Below the pieces are notes generated by a model, which saw nothing but the letters and a program-made list of their open reading frames with translations, ran no database searches and had not been told where the DNA came from. From positions 28,720-92,719 of the forward strand of contig JBMNUT010000012.1 of the NCBI GenBank assembly GCA_050946375.1: a stretch of DNA of 64,000 bases. Direction: 5' to 3'. Source of the DNA: UBA1794 sp050946375 (GTDB lineage Bacteria > Bacteroidota > Bacteroidia > Bacteroidales > Bacteroidaceae). Shown one piece after another: positions 40,547 through 49,375 of this stretch (the stretch's first letter is position 1; each line of letters opens with the position of its first letter). Both the position numbers and the translations under genes were made by a program.

Positions 40547-43500
40547 TTATTGGACGCCTGCTTTTTTGTTCAGGGCATTGGTCAAGCGGGTCATCGCATT
40601 GTCGATCATGTCGTGCGTGCCGCTTCCGTCACTTACGTACTTCACAACCATTTCTGCATAGTCAATGGTTTCGGCCAACGTTACAGCCTCTTCCTGGCTG
40701 TAGCCGGTCGTGTCGGTGGCTTTGGCCTTGGCCAGCAGAGCGGAGAGGTCGCCGAGGTCTTCGAGTTCGGGCAGGTTACCGGGACGCATCGTGTTGATGG
40801 CGGCGTTAAGCTCGCTGGCGGCGGCATTCACTTCTGCCTGGTTGTAGTTCTTCTCGGTGTTGTCGTACACGGCTTGCGCCTTGCGGGTCTGTTCCATCAG
40901 GCGGGCAAATCCGTAGGGTGCCCACGGTGCGTATTCCGGAACTTTCACGCTGAGTGCGTTCCAGGCGTTTTGTGCTTTCTCGCGGTCCTTGGCCAGGGAG
41001 ATGAGTTCGGCCAGAGTCATTTTGTCGATGTCCTTGGTATTCACCAGGTTTTCTTCCGCATTGGTCAGCGCCAGGCGTTGACGGTCTATTTGAATCTGGT
41101 CGTCGCTGGTGCTCAATACTTCCTTGGCTTCGCCGATGGCCTGCTGGAAGGTGTCGTACGAATCCCAGGTGTAGTCGGCTTTTGTCTTGGACTCAGCTTC
41201 TGCAATTGCTTGCTCGAGCAGCGATTTGTCGGTCTTTTTGTTGGCTTTCAGGCCGGCAATGGCGTTGTCGATGGCGGCAATCTGTGCGCTGAACTGCGAC
41301 TCTTCCATATTGGTTGCGTCGAGAATGGCTTCGCCGGCAGCGATTTGCTCGTTGAGTGCGGCAAGAGATTTTTTCTTGTAGTTCTCGGGACGGAAAATCT
41401 TGGCTTCCTTCAGTTTGGCAGCGAGCTGCTTCTTCACTTCTGCACACGGGTCTCCGAGCAGATTGATGCGGAAGTAGTGCGTGAGGTGCTTGTCCTGATA
41501 ATAATCGGGGACGAAGGTTGTTCCGTCAACCGTCAGTGTGTACAGGTTTCCACCCAGGCCCGGCGTTCCGTTCTGCGGCGGATTGGCCACGATGTTGTGC
41601 AGGTCGGAGGCAATATTGAGGGTTGCTTCGTTCCAGTTGTCTATGCCGGTGGACACCATGGCGAGGGGGCCATACATCAGGGTTCCGGCCCACATGGGTT
41701 CGAATGCCGTGCTGGTTTCGTTTTTCCCGGTAGCGGCAGTCTCCATCTTGTCGGGGCCGAAGTCGATATGCTTGCTGAAAGGCATGGTTATCTCCACCAC
41801 GTCCGACGTGCTCCAGCGGCGGGCAGGAATCGTAACGTAGGTGCTGGGCTGGTAGCTGCTTGCCACGGAAGTTCCGTTCAGCTTGATGTCGAAACCGCTG
41901 GTTGCCCAGTAGGGAACGCGCAGCTTCAAGGCAAATTCGGCAGACCCTTCGGTTATGCGGATGACGGAGCTCTCTGCGGGCCACTGGCAGTCCTGTTGCA
42001 GGGTGATGCCTTTGGCATCCCACGTGAGAGTGGTGGGAATGTAGAGGGCAACCCATAGGGTATTGTCAGATGCGAAGTAGGCGGCTTCCTGGTATTTCAC
42101 GTGGTTTTCCGAGCCGGTACCTCCGCAGCAGGTGGATTGCGGCGTTTCGTTTCCCCATGGCTTGGAGGCATCCAGGCCTACGGCATACTGATAGGTCGTC
42201 TGATAGTGTACGGGATTCAGAGAACCGACAAGCTGGTTGTAGAGAACCCGCTCGTAATAGTCCATGTATTGCGCATTGTCGGGATTGAAGCAGTTGAGGT
42301 CTTTGGTGAGTTTGGCCAGGTTGTAGGCACAACACGTCTCGTTTATCGTAGGAGAGGGGTAGAGATTGCGCTCGCGGTCGGAGGTTACGTTGGTAGCCAT
42401 ACTCAGTATTTGCGTATAGGGCTGGCGGAACATTTCGCCGTTGCCTACTCCGCCCGAAGAATAGCGGTATCTTCCCTGAATAAAGTTCCAGAAATTCAGC
42501 GAAAGGTTGTAGTAATACGGATTTGCATTGCCGCGGTAGCTGCGAAGTGCTCCCACAATCATCGGAATGTGCTGGTTGGCGTGGCGAGTGCGGATGTCGT
42601 CTATGTTGCGGGAGAGCGGTTGATAGAATGCGGGGCTGTCGAAATAGGAAGCGGCTTGCAGGAGACGTGCCTTTTCCGTAGAGTCGGTGACCATGGCCGA
42701 GAGGCGCGCCAGCGATTCGGTCATGCCGCCTACTTCGCCGGCTATATACATGTTCCACATCTCGTAGCGGTTTCCGGGTTTGCTGCGGCGCTCTTCCTTG
42801 GTTCCGTCGGTCTTGACGTAGGTGCGGTAGTACATGCGGTTCCAAACCCACAGTCCCATGTCTTTGGCTATGAGCAAGGCTTTGGCTGCAATCTCGGGGT
42901 CGTCGACGTAAGTGGCTATGTCAATCAGTCCAGCCAGTTGCTTGTGGATGGAATAGTAGGGGGCCCATACCCAGCTTTCGTTGTTGTAGGCGCGGTACAT
43001 CTCTATCAGTACGGCGTGTTGCGCCGGTATGGCGTTGAGGTATCCGTAGCCGTATTTTTTATAATCCTGCTTGTATCGGTCGAAGTCGGCCCATGTTCCT
43101 TTCATGTCGCGCAGCTCTTCTTCGGGTGCGAAGTCGCGTGCTTCCCAATAGCGGCCGAGTTTCTTGTCCCATACGAAGGTCCGTTCCTGGCATTCGCGCA
43201 GGGTGTTGACCATTTCCCGCATGTTGTTGCGCAGAATTTCTTTCTGTTTCGGGTCGTTGGTGCTGGCGAAGGCGAAAGCCAGGGCCGACATGTAGTGGCC
43301 CGAGCCATGGCCTTTCAGTTTGGTCGTGGGGGAGTCCCAGCCGTCGGCTACGGGGTAGCCTTCTGTGCTGAGGCCGTATGTGTCGCGGTAGTTATAGAGC
43401 TGCTGCTTGACGTCCCAGCTGCAAATTTCTTTCAGGGCCAGTTCGCGGTTGGAGGTCAAGCGGTTTTCGCCGTTGATGGTGACTTTGTTGAGGGGGAACG

Positions 43501-43951
43501 GCTCGGCTACCGGAATGGGGCCCGGCGTTTTGTAGGAACCGTCCACGACTTGAATTTTGGCGGTGATGGGATAACCGTTGGGGGTGGTGTTGTCGCCGAT
43601 AATAAATCCTTTTATGTTGTATTCATGCCCCACGGGATTGATTGACTCATTGGCTTCGGCTTGCTCGGAGGTCAGGCCGGAATTTGTCCAGCGGGTTTGC
43701 CTGTATTCGGCAGTCCCGTCGGAATAGGTGACCCATACCAGGAATGGGAGTCTTGGGGCTGTGCCTACGGGGCATTTTATCTGGATGTCTTCTACTTGGG
43801 TTATTGTCTTGAATCCCGCTGGAGTTTTGTCTTTTTCTGCAGCGTAGGTCTCGGTTTGCGGAATGGTTATGGTCATTTCCGCTGGCGCAGCAATGGAAAG
43901 TTGTGCGCATACCAAAGCCGAGAGGGCAAGGTTAATGTTGTTTTTTATCAT
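40547..43951 (-). CDS. large secreted GH146-like beta-L-arabinofuranosidase with FIVAR repeats
   Basis: 1,134 residues with a signal peptide (cleavage near SIAAPAEM). An Ig-like N-terminal region (to about 160) is followed by the (alpha/alpha)6 catalytic domain. Landmarks are GHGSGHYMSALAFAFA, PYYSIHKQLAGLIDIA, and the cysteine/glutamate pairs TINETCCAYN and STCCGGTGSENH, as expected for the zinc-thiolate enzymes of GH127/GH146. The last ~280 residues are helical FIVAR-type repeats (LEQAIAEAESKTKADYTWDS; SLSDLLAKAKATD-like), often cell-wall or glycan binding. It probably removes beta-L-arabinofuranose from pectic arabinan or glycoproteins. It has its own consensus promoter. Confidence 0.88.
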   Translation of the reverse strand: MIKNNINLALSALVCAQLSIAAPAEMTITIPQTETYAAEKDKTPAGFKTITQVEDIQIKCPVGTAPRLPFLVWVTYSDGTAEYRQTRWTNSGLTSEQAEANESINPVGHEYNIKGFIIGDNTTPNGYPITAKIQVVDGSYKTPGPIPVAEPFPLNKVTINGENRLTSNRELALKEICSWDVKQQLYNYRDTYGLSTEGYPVADGWDSPTTKLKGHGSGHYMSALAFAFASTNDPKQKEILRNNMREMVNTLRECQERTFVWDKKLGRYWEARDFAPEEELRDMKGTWADFDRYKQDYKKYGYGYLNAIPAQHAVLIEMYRAYNNESWVWAPYYSIHKQLAGLIDIATYVDDPEIAAKALLIAKDMGLWVWNRMYYRTYVKTDGTKEERRSKPGNRYEMWNMYIAGEVGGMTESLARLSAMVTDSTEKARLLQAASYFDSPAFYQPLSRNIDDIRTRHANQHIPMIVGALRSYRGNANPYYYNLSLNFWNFIQGRYRYSSGGVGNGEMFRQPYTQILSMATNVTSDRERNLYPSPTINETCCAYNLAKLTKDLNCFNPDNAQYMDYYERVLYNQLVGSLNPVHYQTTYQYAVGLDASKPWGNETPQSTCCGGTGSENHVKYQEAAYFASDNTLWVALYIPTTLTWDAKGITLQQDCQWPAESSVIRITEGSAEFALKLRVPYWATSGFDIKLNGTSVASSYQPSTYVTIPARRWSTSDVVEITMPFSKHIDFGPDKMETAATGKNETSTAFEPMWAGTLMYGPLAMVSTGIDNWNEATLNIASDLHNIVANPPQNGTPGLGGNLYTLTVDGTTFVPDYYQDKHLTHYFRINLLGDPCAEVKKQLAAKLKEAKIFRPENYKKKSLAALNEQIAAGEAILDATNMEESQFSAQIAAIDNAIAGLKANKKTDKSLLEQAIAEAESKTKADYTWDSYDTFQQAIGEAKEVLSTSDDQIQIDRQRLALTNAEENLVNTKDIDKMTLAELISLAKDREKAQNAWNALSVKVPEYAPWAPYGFARLMEQTRKAQAVYDNTEKNYNQAEVNAAASELNAAINTMRPGNLPELEDLGDLSALLAKAKATDTTGYSQEEAVTLAETIDYAEMVVKYVSDGSGTHDMIDNAMTRLTNALNKKAGVQ

Positions 43952-43995
43952 ACCATAAAAGGACTTAATATAAATGCTATAAATTCTTTCGATGA

Positions 43996-44026
43996 CAAAG
44001 GTAACGATTCTGTTGAGTTCAGCAAA
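43996..44026 (-). promoter_or_regulatory. promoter of the GH146-like gene
   Basis: On the minus strand TTTG (44023-44026), 19-nt spacer, TACCTTTG (43996-44003): consensus match, 45 nt before the start codon. Confidence 0.75.
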
Positions 44027-44208
44027 AGAAGATGAAAGAAAAACAGTTTGTTACGCGGAAGAGGCTCCCTCGGGAGCCGGGACGGTTCCGGCACTTTAGG
44101 GAGGGAGATGCCCGCCTGGCGGAATGCAGTGCCGCACCCGGGCGCAGGAAGTGCCTCGGGTTTGGGCGAAAACCGGCAAGGGTATTGGGAAAAAGGCGAG
44201 GCGGTTTT

Positions 44209-44712
44209 TTAAGGAAATGGGTTGTAGTTGTAGAGTATGGTGCGACCTGTTTTCAGGGAAGCCGGTACGTCGATGAGCCGCTGGTTACGGCTTCCGCGGA
44301 ACAGCAGTGTCTCGTCGCGCTGCGACTCGAGGTAGGGGCCGTCGACCAGTACGTCTACTTGTTCCAGCAGGGCGCGGCGTTCCGGCGAAGCGAGTAGCGA
44401 CTCGTAGCGGAAACCGGTATAGCACCAGATGTTTTTCCGCGTACGTTTCTTGATAAACCGGGCAAGTTCGGCAAAACCCGACGGCTGGAACATCGGGTCG
44501 CCGCCGGAGAAAGTGACGTCGGCAAACTCGTCTTGTTCTATAAGGTGGAAGACTTGTTCCGCTTCCATCAGGTTCCCGCTCCCGAAGTCCCACGATTGCG
44601 GGTTGTGGCATCCGGGGCAGTGGTGGCTGCACCCGCTGCAGTAAACGGCAGTGCGCAGCCCCGGTCCGTCGGCGGTCGTGTCTTCTACGATGTCGAGTAT
44701 GGCGATTTGCAT
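44209..44712 (-). CDS. nrdG: anaerobic ribonucleotide reductase activating protein (radical SAM)
   Basis: 167 residues from ATG 44712; upstream in-frame sequence overlaps nrdD and is not coding. The motif YCSGCSHHCPGCHNP contains the radical-SAM C-x3-C-x2-C cluster ligands. Further blocks are VTFSGGDPMFQP and IWCYTGF. It uses SAM and a 4Fe-4S cluster to make the glycyl radical on NrdD. It starts 17 nt after the nrdD stop codon, so the pair is an operon. Confidence 0.95.
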   Translation of the reverse strand: MQIAILDIVEDTTADGPGLRTAVYCSGCSHHCPGCHNPQSWDFGSGNLMEAEQVFHLIEQDEFADVTFSGGDPMFQPSGFAELARFIKKRTRKNIWCYTGFRYESLLASPERRALLEQVDVLVDGPYLESQRDETLLFRGSRNQRLIDVPASLKTGRTILYNYNPFP

Positions 44713-44729
44713 CGTTTTTCGGTCGGGAT

Positions 44730-46943
44730 TTAATTCGTTTGGTGGGTTGTCCGGTCGTTGAGTTCGGCCAGTTTGGCTTTGTTCCAGCGTTCGGTGGTGC
44801 CGACCAGGTAGCCGGTAATGCGCTGAAGGCGGTCTATGTGCTTGCTGCCGCACTGGGGACACTGCTCCAAGTGGGGCGCAGCGTTTTCGTATCCGCACTC
44901 CATGCAGCGGTTTCTGTTGTGGTTTACGGAGCCGTAGCCCATGTCGTAGCGGTCCATCATGTCTACGATGCGCATGATGGCTGCGGGGTTATGGGTGGCA
45001 TCGCTGTCCATTTCGACGTAGAAGATATGCCCGCCTCGTGTGAGGGTATGGTAGGGTGCTTCGATTTCGGCCTTGTGACGGGCGCTGCACTTGTAGTAAA
45101 CCGGCACGTGGTTGGAGTTCGTGTAATATTCGCGGTCGGTGACTCCGGGTATGGAGCCGAATGTCTTGCGGTCTACGCGGGTGAATTTGCCGGCGAGCCC
45201 CTCGGCGGGTGTGGCTAAGACGCTGTAATTGTGCTGGAACTCCTCGGAGTATTGATTGGCGCGGTCGCGCATATAGGTTACGATGCGCAGTCCTAATTCC
45301 TGTGCCTCGGCCGATTCTCCGTGATGCTTGCCGATCAGTGCGACCAAGCATTCGGCCAATCCGATGAAGCCGATGCCCAGTGTGCCCTGATTGATGACGG
45401 GCGCAATGGTATCGCCGGGCTTCAGTTTTTCGCACCCGAGCCACAATGCGGACATAAGTAGGGGGAATTGCTTGGCGTATGCTGTCTTTTGAAACTCAAA
45501 GCGCTCGTGCAGCTGGCGGGCTGTGAGGGCAATCATCTGGTCGAGCTTGGCGAAAAATTGTGCGATGCGCTCTTCTTTGTGCTCGATGTGGCGGCATTCG
45601 ATGGCCAAGCGGACTATGTTTATCGTAGAAAACGAGATGTTTCCCCGTCCGATGGAAGTCTTTGGCCCAAAACGGTTCTCGAATACCCGCGTCCGGCAGC
45701 CCATTGTGGCCACTTCATGCAGGTAACGTAGCGGATCGTCGGCATGCCATTCGTCACTCCGATTGAACGATGCGTCCAGATTGAGGAAGTTTGGGAAGAA
45801 ACGCCGGGCGGTTACCTTGCAGGCCAGTTGGTATAAATCATAATTCCGGTCTTCCGGTAGATAATTCACGCCTCGTTTCTTTTTCCATATCTGGATGGGG
45901 AAGATGGCTGTCTCGCCGTTTCCTACCCCGCGGTAGGTGCTGTTCAGCAGTTCGCGTATGATGCAGCGGCCTTCTGCGCTGGTGTCCGTGCCGTAATTGA
46001 TGCTGCTGAATACGACTTGGTTCCCTCCGCGCGAATGGATGGTATTCATGTTGTGGATGAATGCCTCCATGGCTTGATGCACGCGGCTTACGGTTTGGTT
46101 GACGGCGTGCTGTATGATGCGTCGTTTTCCTTGCAGCAAGTCGAGCGGTTGGGCAATGTAGTCGTCCAGTTCTATATTATATAAGGTAGAATAATCGGCG
46201 GCGTTCAGCTCTTCGAGCTTCTTGAGTTCTTCGATGAAGCTGGTGCGTACGTAGGGCGCCAGGTAGAAGTCGAATGCGGGAATTGCTTGTCCTCCGTGCA
46301 TTTCGTTCTGGGCGGTTTCCAAGGAGATGCAGCCCAATATGCTGGCCGTTTCTATTCTTTTGGCCGGGCGCGACTCGCCATGTCCGGCGGAGAAGCCGTG
46401 TTTGAGGATATGGTCGAGCGGATGTTGCACACAGGTGAGGCTCTTGGTGGGATAGTAGTCCTTGTCGTGGATGTGCAGGTAGTTGTGGCTGACGGCTTCC
46501 TTTACGTCTTCGCTGAGCAGGTAGTCGTCGACAAACGGTTTGGTCGTTTCGCTGGAGAATTTCATCATCATGCCGGCGGGCGTGTCGGCATTCATGTTGG
46601 CATTTTCCCGCGTGATGTCGTTGGATTTGATGTTGATGATTTCCTGAAAAAGGTCGCGTGTCTTGGCTTTCCGGGCAATGCTGCGCTGGTTTCGGTAGGC
46701 GATATATTTCTGGGCTACGTCCTTTCGGCTGCTTTTCATCAGTTCTATTTCCACGAAGTCCTGGATTGCCTCTACGGTCATCTGGCTGTCGCCGAAAAAG
46801 GCGATGTGGTCCGTGATTTGGCGGATGAGCTGTCTGTCTTCGCCTTTCTCGGTATGCAGCATGGCTTTGCGGATTGCTGTGCTGATCTTCTCTTCATTAA
46901 ATCCCACGATGCGTCCGTCTCTCTTAATGACCGTCTGTATCAT
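44730..46943 (-). CDS. nrdD: anaerobic ribonucleoside-triphosphate reductase
   Basis: 737 residues. The N-terminal ATP-cone (MIQTVIKRDGRIVGFNEEKI) senses ATP/dATP. The central catalytic region includes HIHDKDYY and MGCRTRVFENR. The C-terminal zinc site is CMECGYENAAPHLEQCPQCG, and the glycyl-radical loop RITGYLVGTTERWN has the radical Gly. It reduces ribonucleotides to deoxyribonucleotides without oxygen, as expected for a strict anaerobe. Activated by NrdG, encoded just downstream. Confidence 0.96.
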   Translation of the reverse strand: MIQTVIKRDGRIVGFNEEKISTAIRKAMLHTEKGEDRQLIRQITDHIAFFGDSQMTVEAIQDFVEIELMKSSRKDVAQKYIAYRNQRSIARKAKTRDLFQEIINIKSNDITRENANMNADTPAGMMMKFSSETTKPFVDDYLLSEDVKEAVSHNYLHIHDKDYYPTKSLTCVQHPLDHILKHGFSAGHGESRPAKRIETASILGCISLETAQNEMHGGQAIPAFDFYLAPYVRTSFIEELKKLEELNAADYSTLYNIELDDYIAQPLDLLQGKRRIIQHAVNQTVSRVHQAMEAFIHNMNTIHSRGGNQVVFSSINYGTDTSAEGRCIIRELLNSTYRGVGNGETAIFPIQIWKKKRGVNYLPEDRNYDLYQLACKVTARRFFPNFLNLDASFNRSDEWHADDPLRYLHEVATMGCRTRVFENRFGPKTSIGRGNISFSTINIVRLAIECRHIEHKEERIAQFFAKLDQMIALTARQLHERFEFQKTAYAKQFPLLMSALWLGCEKLKPGDTIAPVINQGTLGIGFIGLAECLVALIGKHHGESAEAQELGLRIVTYMRDRANQYSEEFQHNYSVLATPAEGLAGKFTRVDRKTFGSIPGVTDREYYTNSNHVPVYYKCSARHKAEIEAPYHTLTRGGHIFYVEMDSDATHNPAAIMRIVDMMDRYDMGYGSVNHNRNRCMECGYENAAPHLEQCPQCGSKHIDRLQRITGYLVGTTERWNKAKLAELNDRTTHQTN

Positions 46944-46981
46944 AACTTTTCTACTTACTTCTTGGTTTTAGATTCTGCTTG

Positions 46982-46989
46982 CAAAGATA
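46982..46989 (-). promoter_or_regulatory. -7 box of nrdD-nrdG
   Basis: On the minus strand TATCTTTG matches TAnnTTTG, 38 nt before the nrdD start codon. No clear -33 box. Confidence 0.5.
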
Positions 46990-47301
46990 TGGTATTGCTC
47001 TATAAGTTTTCTGTTTTGGATAACCTTTTGCTTGTTAAATAGTGTTTCTCTATTGAATTTGAGCAGTTTATATTTTCGTTTTGGAGAACTTCTATAATTT
47101 AATTGTTCCTGTTGTTCTTTAATTTTGGATACTTTCTTTCTTAATAAAGTCGCTTCGTTTTCGGATTTGTGCGGGGGATTGCGAAAGAAAGGTGCTGCAG
47201 TTTGGAACAAAAGAGGCTGGGAGCAGTAGGCATTGCCTATGCCGTAAGGAGAAAAAAAGTGCTTGAATGGGAGAAAAGCCGATGGACTTCCCGGGGAGAG
47301 G
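46990..47301. other. AT-rich intergenic region between dnaA and nrdD
   Basis: About 310 nt, strikingly AT-rich compared with both neighbours between about 47030 and 47160. An 80-codon open frame on the minus strand is lysine/asparagine-rich with no signature and is judged non-coding. No TTATCCACA-type DnaA boxes were seen. It probably contains the nrdD leader. Confidence 0.5.
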
Positions 47302-48732
47302 TCAGGCTTCCACCTGCTTCAGTGTCTGCTCTACTTCGTCGATGGTGCTTTGGAATGCTTTGTCGACTTCACACTGATTTTTGATAGTCTTGTAGGCGTG
47401 GATTACGGTGGCGTGGTCCCGCTGTCCGATGATTCGCCCGATGCGCGCAGAAGACTCTTCGGTATATTTTTTAGCCAGGTACATGGCTACCTGACGCGCC
47501 AGCACAATGTCGCGTTTCCTGCTGCGCGAATGCAAATCTTCGGGCTTCACCGAATAGAAAGTGCAGACGTGCTCGATGATGTCGTCCAGTGTAATCTTCT
47601 TTTGGATTACCTTTATGGATTTTCGCACAATCGTTTCTGCCAATGCCAGGTCGATGGGGCGCTTCATGCAGATGGCGTGTGCGTTGAGCGAGCACAGTAT
47701 TCCTTCGAATTCGCGGACGCTTTCGTTGACGTTCTCTGCCAGATATTCCACGACGTCGGCGGGAATGGACAGTCCGTCGTGCATGATTTTGTTTTGCAGT
47801 ATGGCACGCCTTAAGTCGATGGTCGGCTTCCCGATCTCGACCTGCACGCCCGATTTGAAGCGCGTAAGCAGTCGGTCTTCAAACCCTTGCAGTTCTACCG
47901 GAGCGCGGTCGGCGGCCAGTATGATCTGCTTCCCGTTGAGGTATAAGTGGTTGAAGATGTGGAAAAAAGTGTTCTGGGTTGCTTTAACGCCTGCAAACTC
48001 CTGAACGTCATCCAGTATGAGTGCGTCGATTTCCTGATAGAAATGGAAGAAATCGTTCTGGCAGTTCTTGCGTACGGAGTCGGTGTATTGCACCATAAAC
48101 AGGTGGGCAGACAGGTAGAGTACGCGCATTTGGGGATGTAACTCCTTGATGCGCGCCCCGATGGCGTTCAGCAAGTGGGTCTTTCCGCAGCCGCTCGGTC
48201 CCCAGAGGAACAAGGGGTTGAACGTCTTGGCAGGCTTGTTGGCCACCGATTCGCCTACGGCACGGGGGAAGCGGTTGCTGCTTCCTTCGATGAAGTTGTC
48301 GAAGTTGTACTCCGGCTTGAGGTGCGGGTCGATGTCGGGCAGGGCCGTTTCCTGGTTTTGCCCGAAGGCCGGCGTCTCGTTTTCGAGGCGGTTGGGCTTC
48401 TGGATATGGTGTTTGGTGGCGGGAGGGGCGTAGACTGTGATGCCTTCCCGCTGTTCGGAGTCGATTTGGGCGTTGTAGAAGAGGTTGGTCTTGGGGCCGA
48501 TTACTTTCTTGAGCGCCGCCTGAATTACCGGCATGTAGTGCTCTTCGAGAAATTCGCAGAAGAACACGGAGGGGACTTGCACGTAGAGTGCTTTCTCATC
48601 TTCCTTATAATTATAAGGTACGATGGGCTCAAACCACGTGCGGAAGGCTGTGTCTTCCACATTGTCGCGGATGAATGCCAGGCAACGGCCCCATAATTCT
48701 TGTGCTTTATTTGAAGATGAGTTTAAAATCAT
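47302..48732 (-). CDS. dnaA: chromosomal replication initiator DnaA
   Basis: 476 residues. Domain I (ELWGRCLAFIRDNVEDTAFRTWFEP) binds helicase and partners, domain II is a short variable linker, and domain III AAA+ has NPLFLWGPSGCGKTHLL (Walker A) and DALILDDVQEF (Walker B). Domain IV has the DnaA signature for box recognition, SRKRDIVLARQVAMYLAKKY, with RDHATVIHAYKTI. It opens the origin. It stands alone: dnaN and recF, its partners in many bacteria, are not next to it here. Confidence 0.96.
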   Translation of the reverse strand: MILNSSSNKAQELWGRCLAFIRDNVEDTAFRTWFEPIVPYNYKEDEKALYVQVPSVFFCEFLEEHYMPVIQAALKKVIGPKTNLFYNAQIDSEQREGITVYAPPATKHHIQKPNRLENETPAFGQNQETALPDIDPHLKPEYNFDNFIEGSSNRFPRAVGESVANKPAKTFNPLFLWGPSGCGKTHLLNAIGARIKELHPQMRVLYLSAHLFMVQYTDSVRKNCQNDFFHFYQEIDALILDDVQEFAGVKATQNTFFHIFNHLYLNGKQIILAADRAPVELQGFEDRLLTRFKSGVQVEIGKPTIDLRRAILQNKIMHDGLSIPADVVEYLAENVNESVREFEGILCSLNAHAICMKRPIDLALAETIVRKSIKVIQKKITLDDIIEHVCTFYSVKPEDLHSRSRKRDIVLARQVAMYLAKKYTEESSARIGRIIGQRDHATVIHAYKTIKNQCEVDKAFQSTIDEVEQTLKQVEA

Positions 48733-49375
48733 GTCGGTAAGTAGGAAAAAGTTATCCCGGATTTCGAAGGTTACTGTCTGTTCGGGCTTGCAAAGATGCG
48801 GATGAAATTCTGAAAAAACAAGTGCTTTTTCTTTAGGAATTTACCTTTTGAAGAGTAAAACTCTGTTTTATAGAGAATTGTCGGGAACCGGAAAAATGGA
48901 ATCGGAAATATTTATATTGCAATTATGGAAGCATTTGAAAAATAGTCTTTTATCTTTCCATTTCGCGCTCCGTAATTTTGCGTTTTTGTTTTGTGACATT
49001 TCTGAAACAAATGCTTTCTTTTGAGGAAGTTAACTATCGCTTCTTCCCTTTCCGCCGGGAGTTTCCAATTTGGATTTATTCTAAATAGTCAAAATCGCGT
49101 GCGCTGTTTTCCCATTCCCTGGGCGGGGTATGGAAGAGGGGAGGGGGAAAGGAAAGAAAGTGGCAGCACTTGTAGGAAAAAGTGCCGGCGCTTTTCCCGA
49201 AAAGTCATTCCGCTTTTTCCGGACGGGATGGCAGCTTTTCTGCTCCGGGGGGCCTCTGTCTGCCTGAATAAAGAGGTAAAAAGAACAAGTCGCCCGCATT
49301 TCCCGCGTAAGTGTCGGAGAAAAAAGTTACATTTGCATCTCAAAATTAAAAAAAGAATAGTAGTTCGAACACACA
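48733..49375. other. long intergenic region between dnaA and iorA
   Basis: 643 nt. The dnaA-proximal half (48800-49020) is AT-rich and contains TAATTTTG near 48972, a possible plus-strand -7 box. From 49160 to 49240 lie palindromic repeat units. TACATTTG at 49328-49335 matches TAnnTTTG and lies 41 nt before the iorA start, so it is the likely iorA promoter. A minus-strand CATCTTTG near 48789 may serve dnaA. A replication origin is possible but no DnaA boxes were recognised. Confidence 0.5.
49160..49240. repeat. palindromic repeat units, three to four in a row
   Basis: GGCAGCACTTGTAGG, AAAAAGTGCCGGCGCTTTTC (49177-49196), AAAAGTCATTCCGCTTTTTC (49200-49219) and GGCAGCTTTTC follow one another upstream of iorA. 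Confidence 0.65.

Noticed and set aside
46968..47210. 80-codon minus-strand frame between dnaA and nrdD
   Set aside because: Lys/Asn-rich, no ribosome-binding site or homology signal, and overlaps the promoter of nrdD.
48733..49375. Replication origin next to dnaA
   Set aside because: AT-rich stretches are present, but no cluster of TTATCCACA-type boxes was found here or at 46944-47301.
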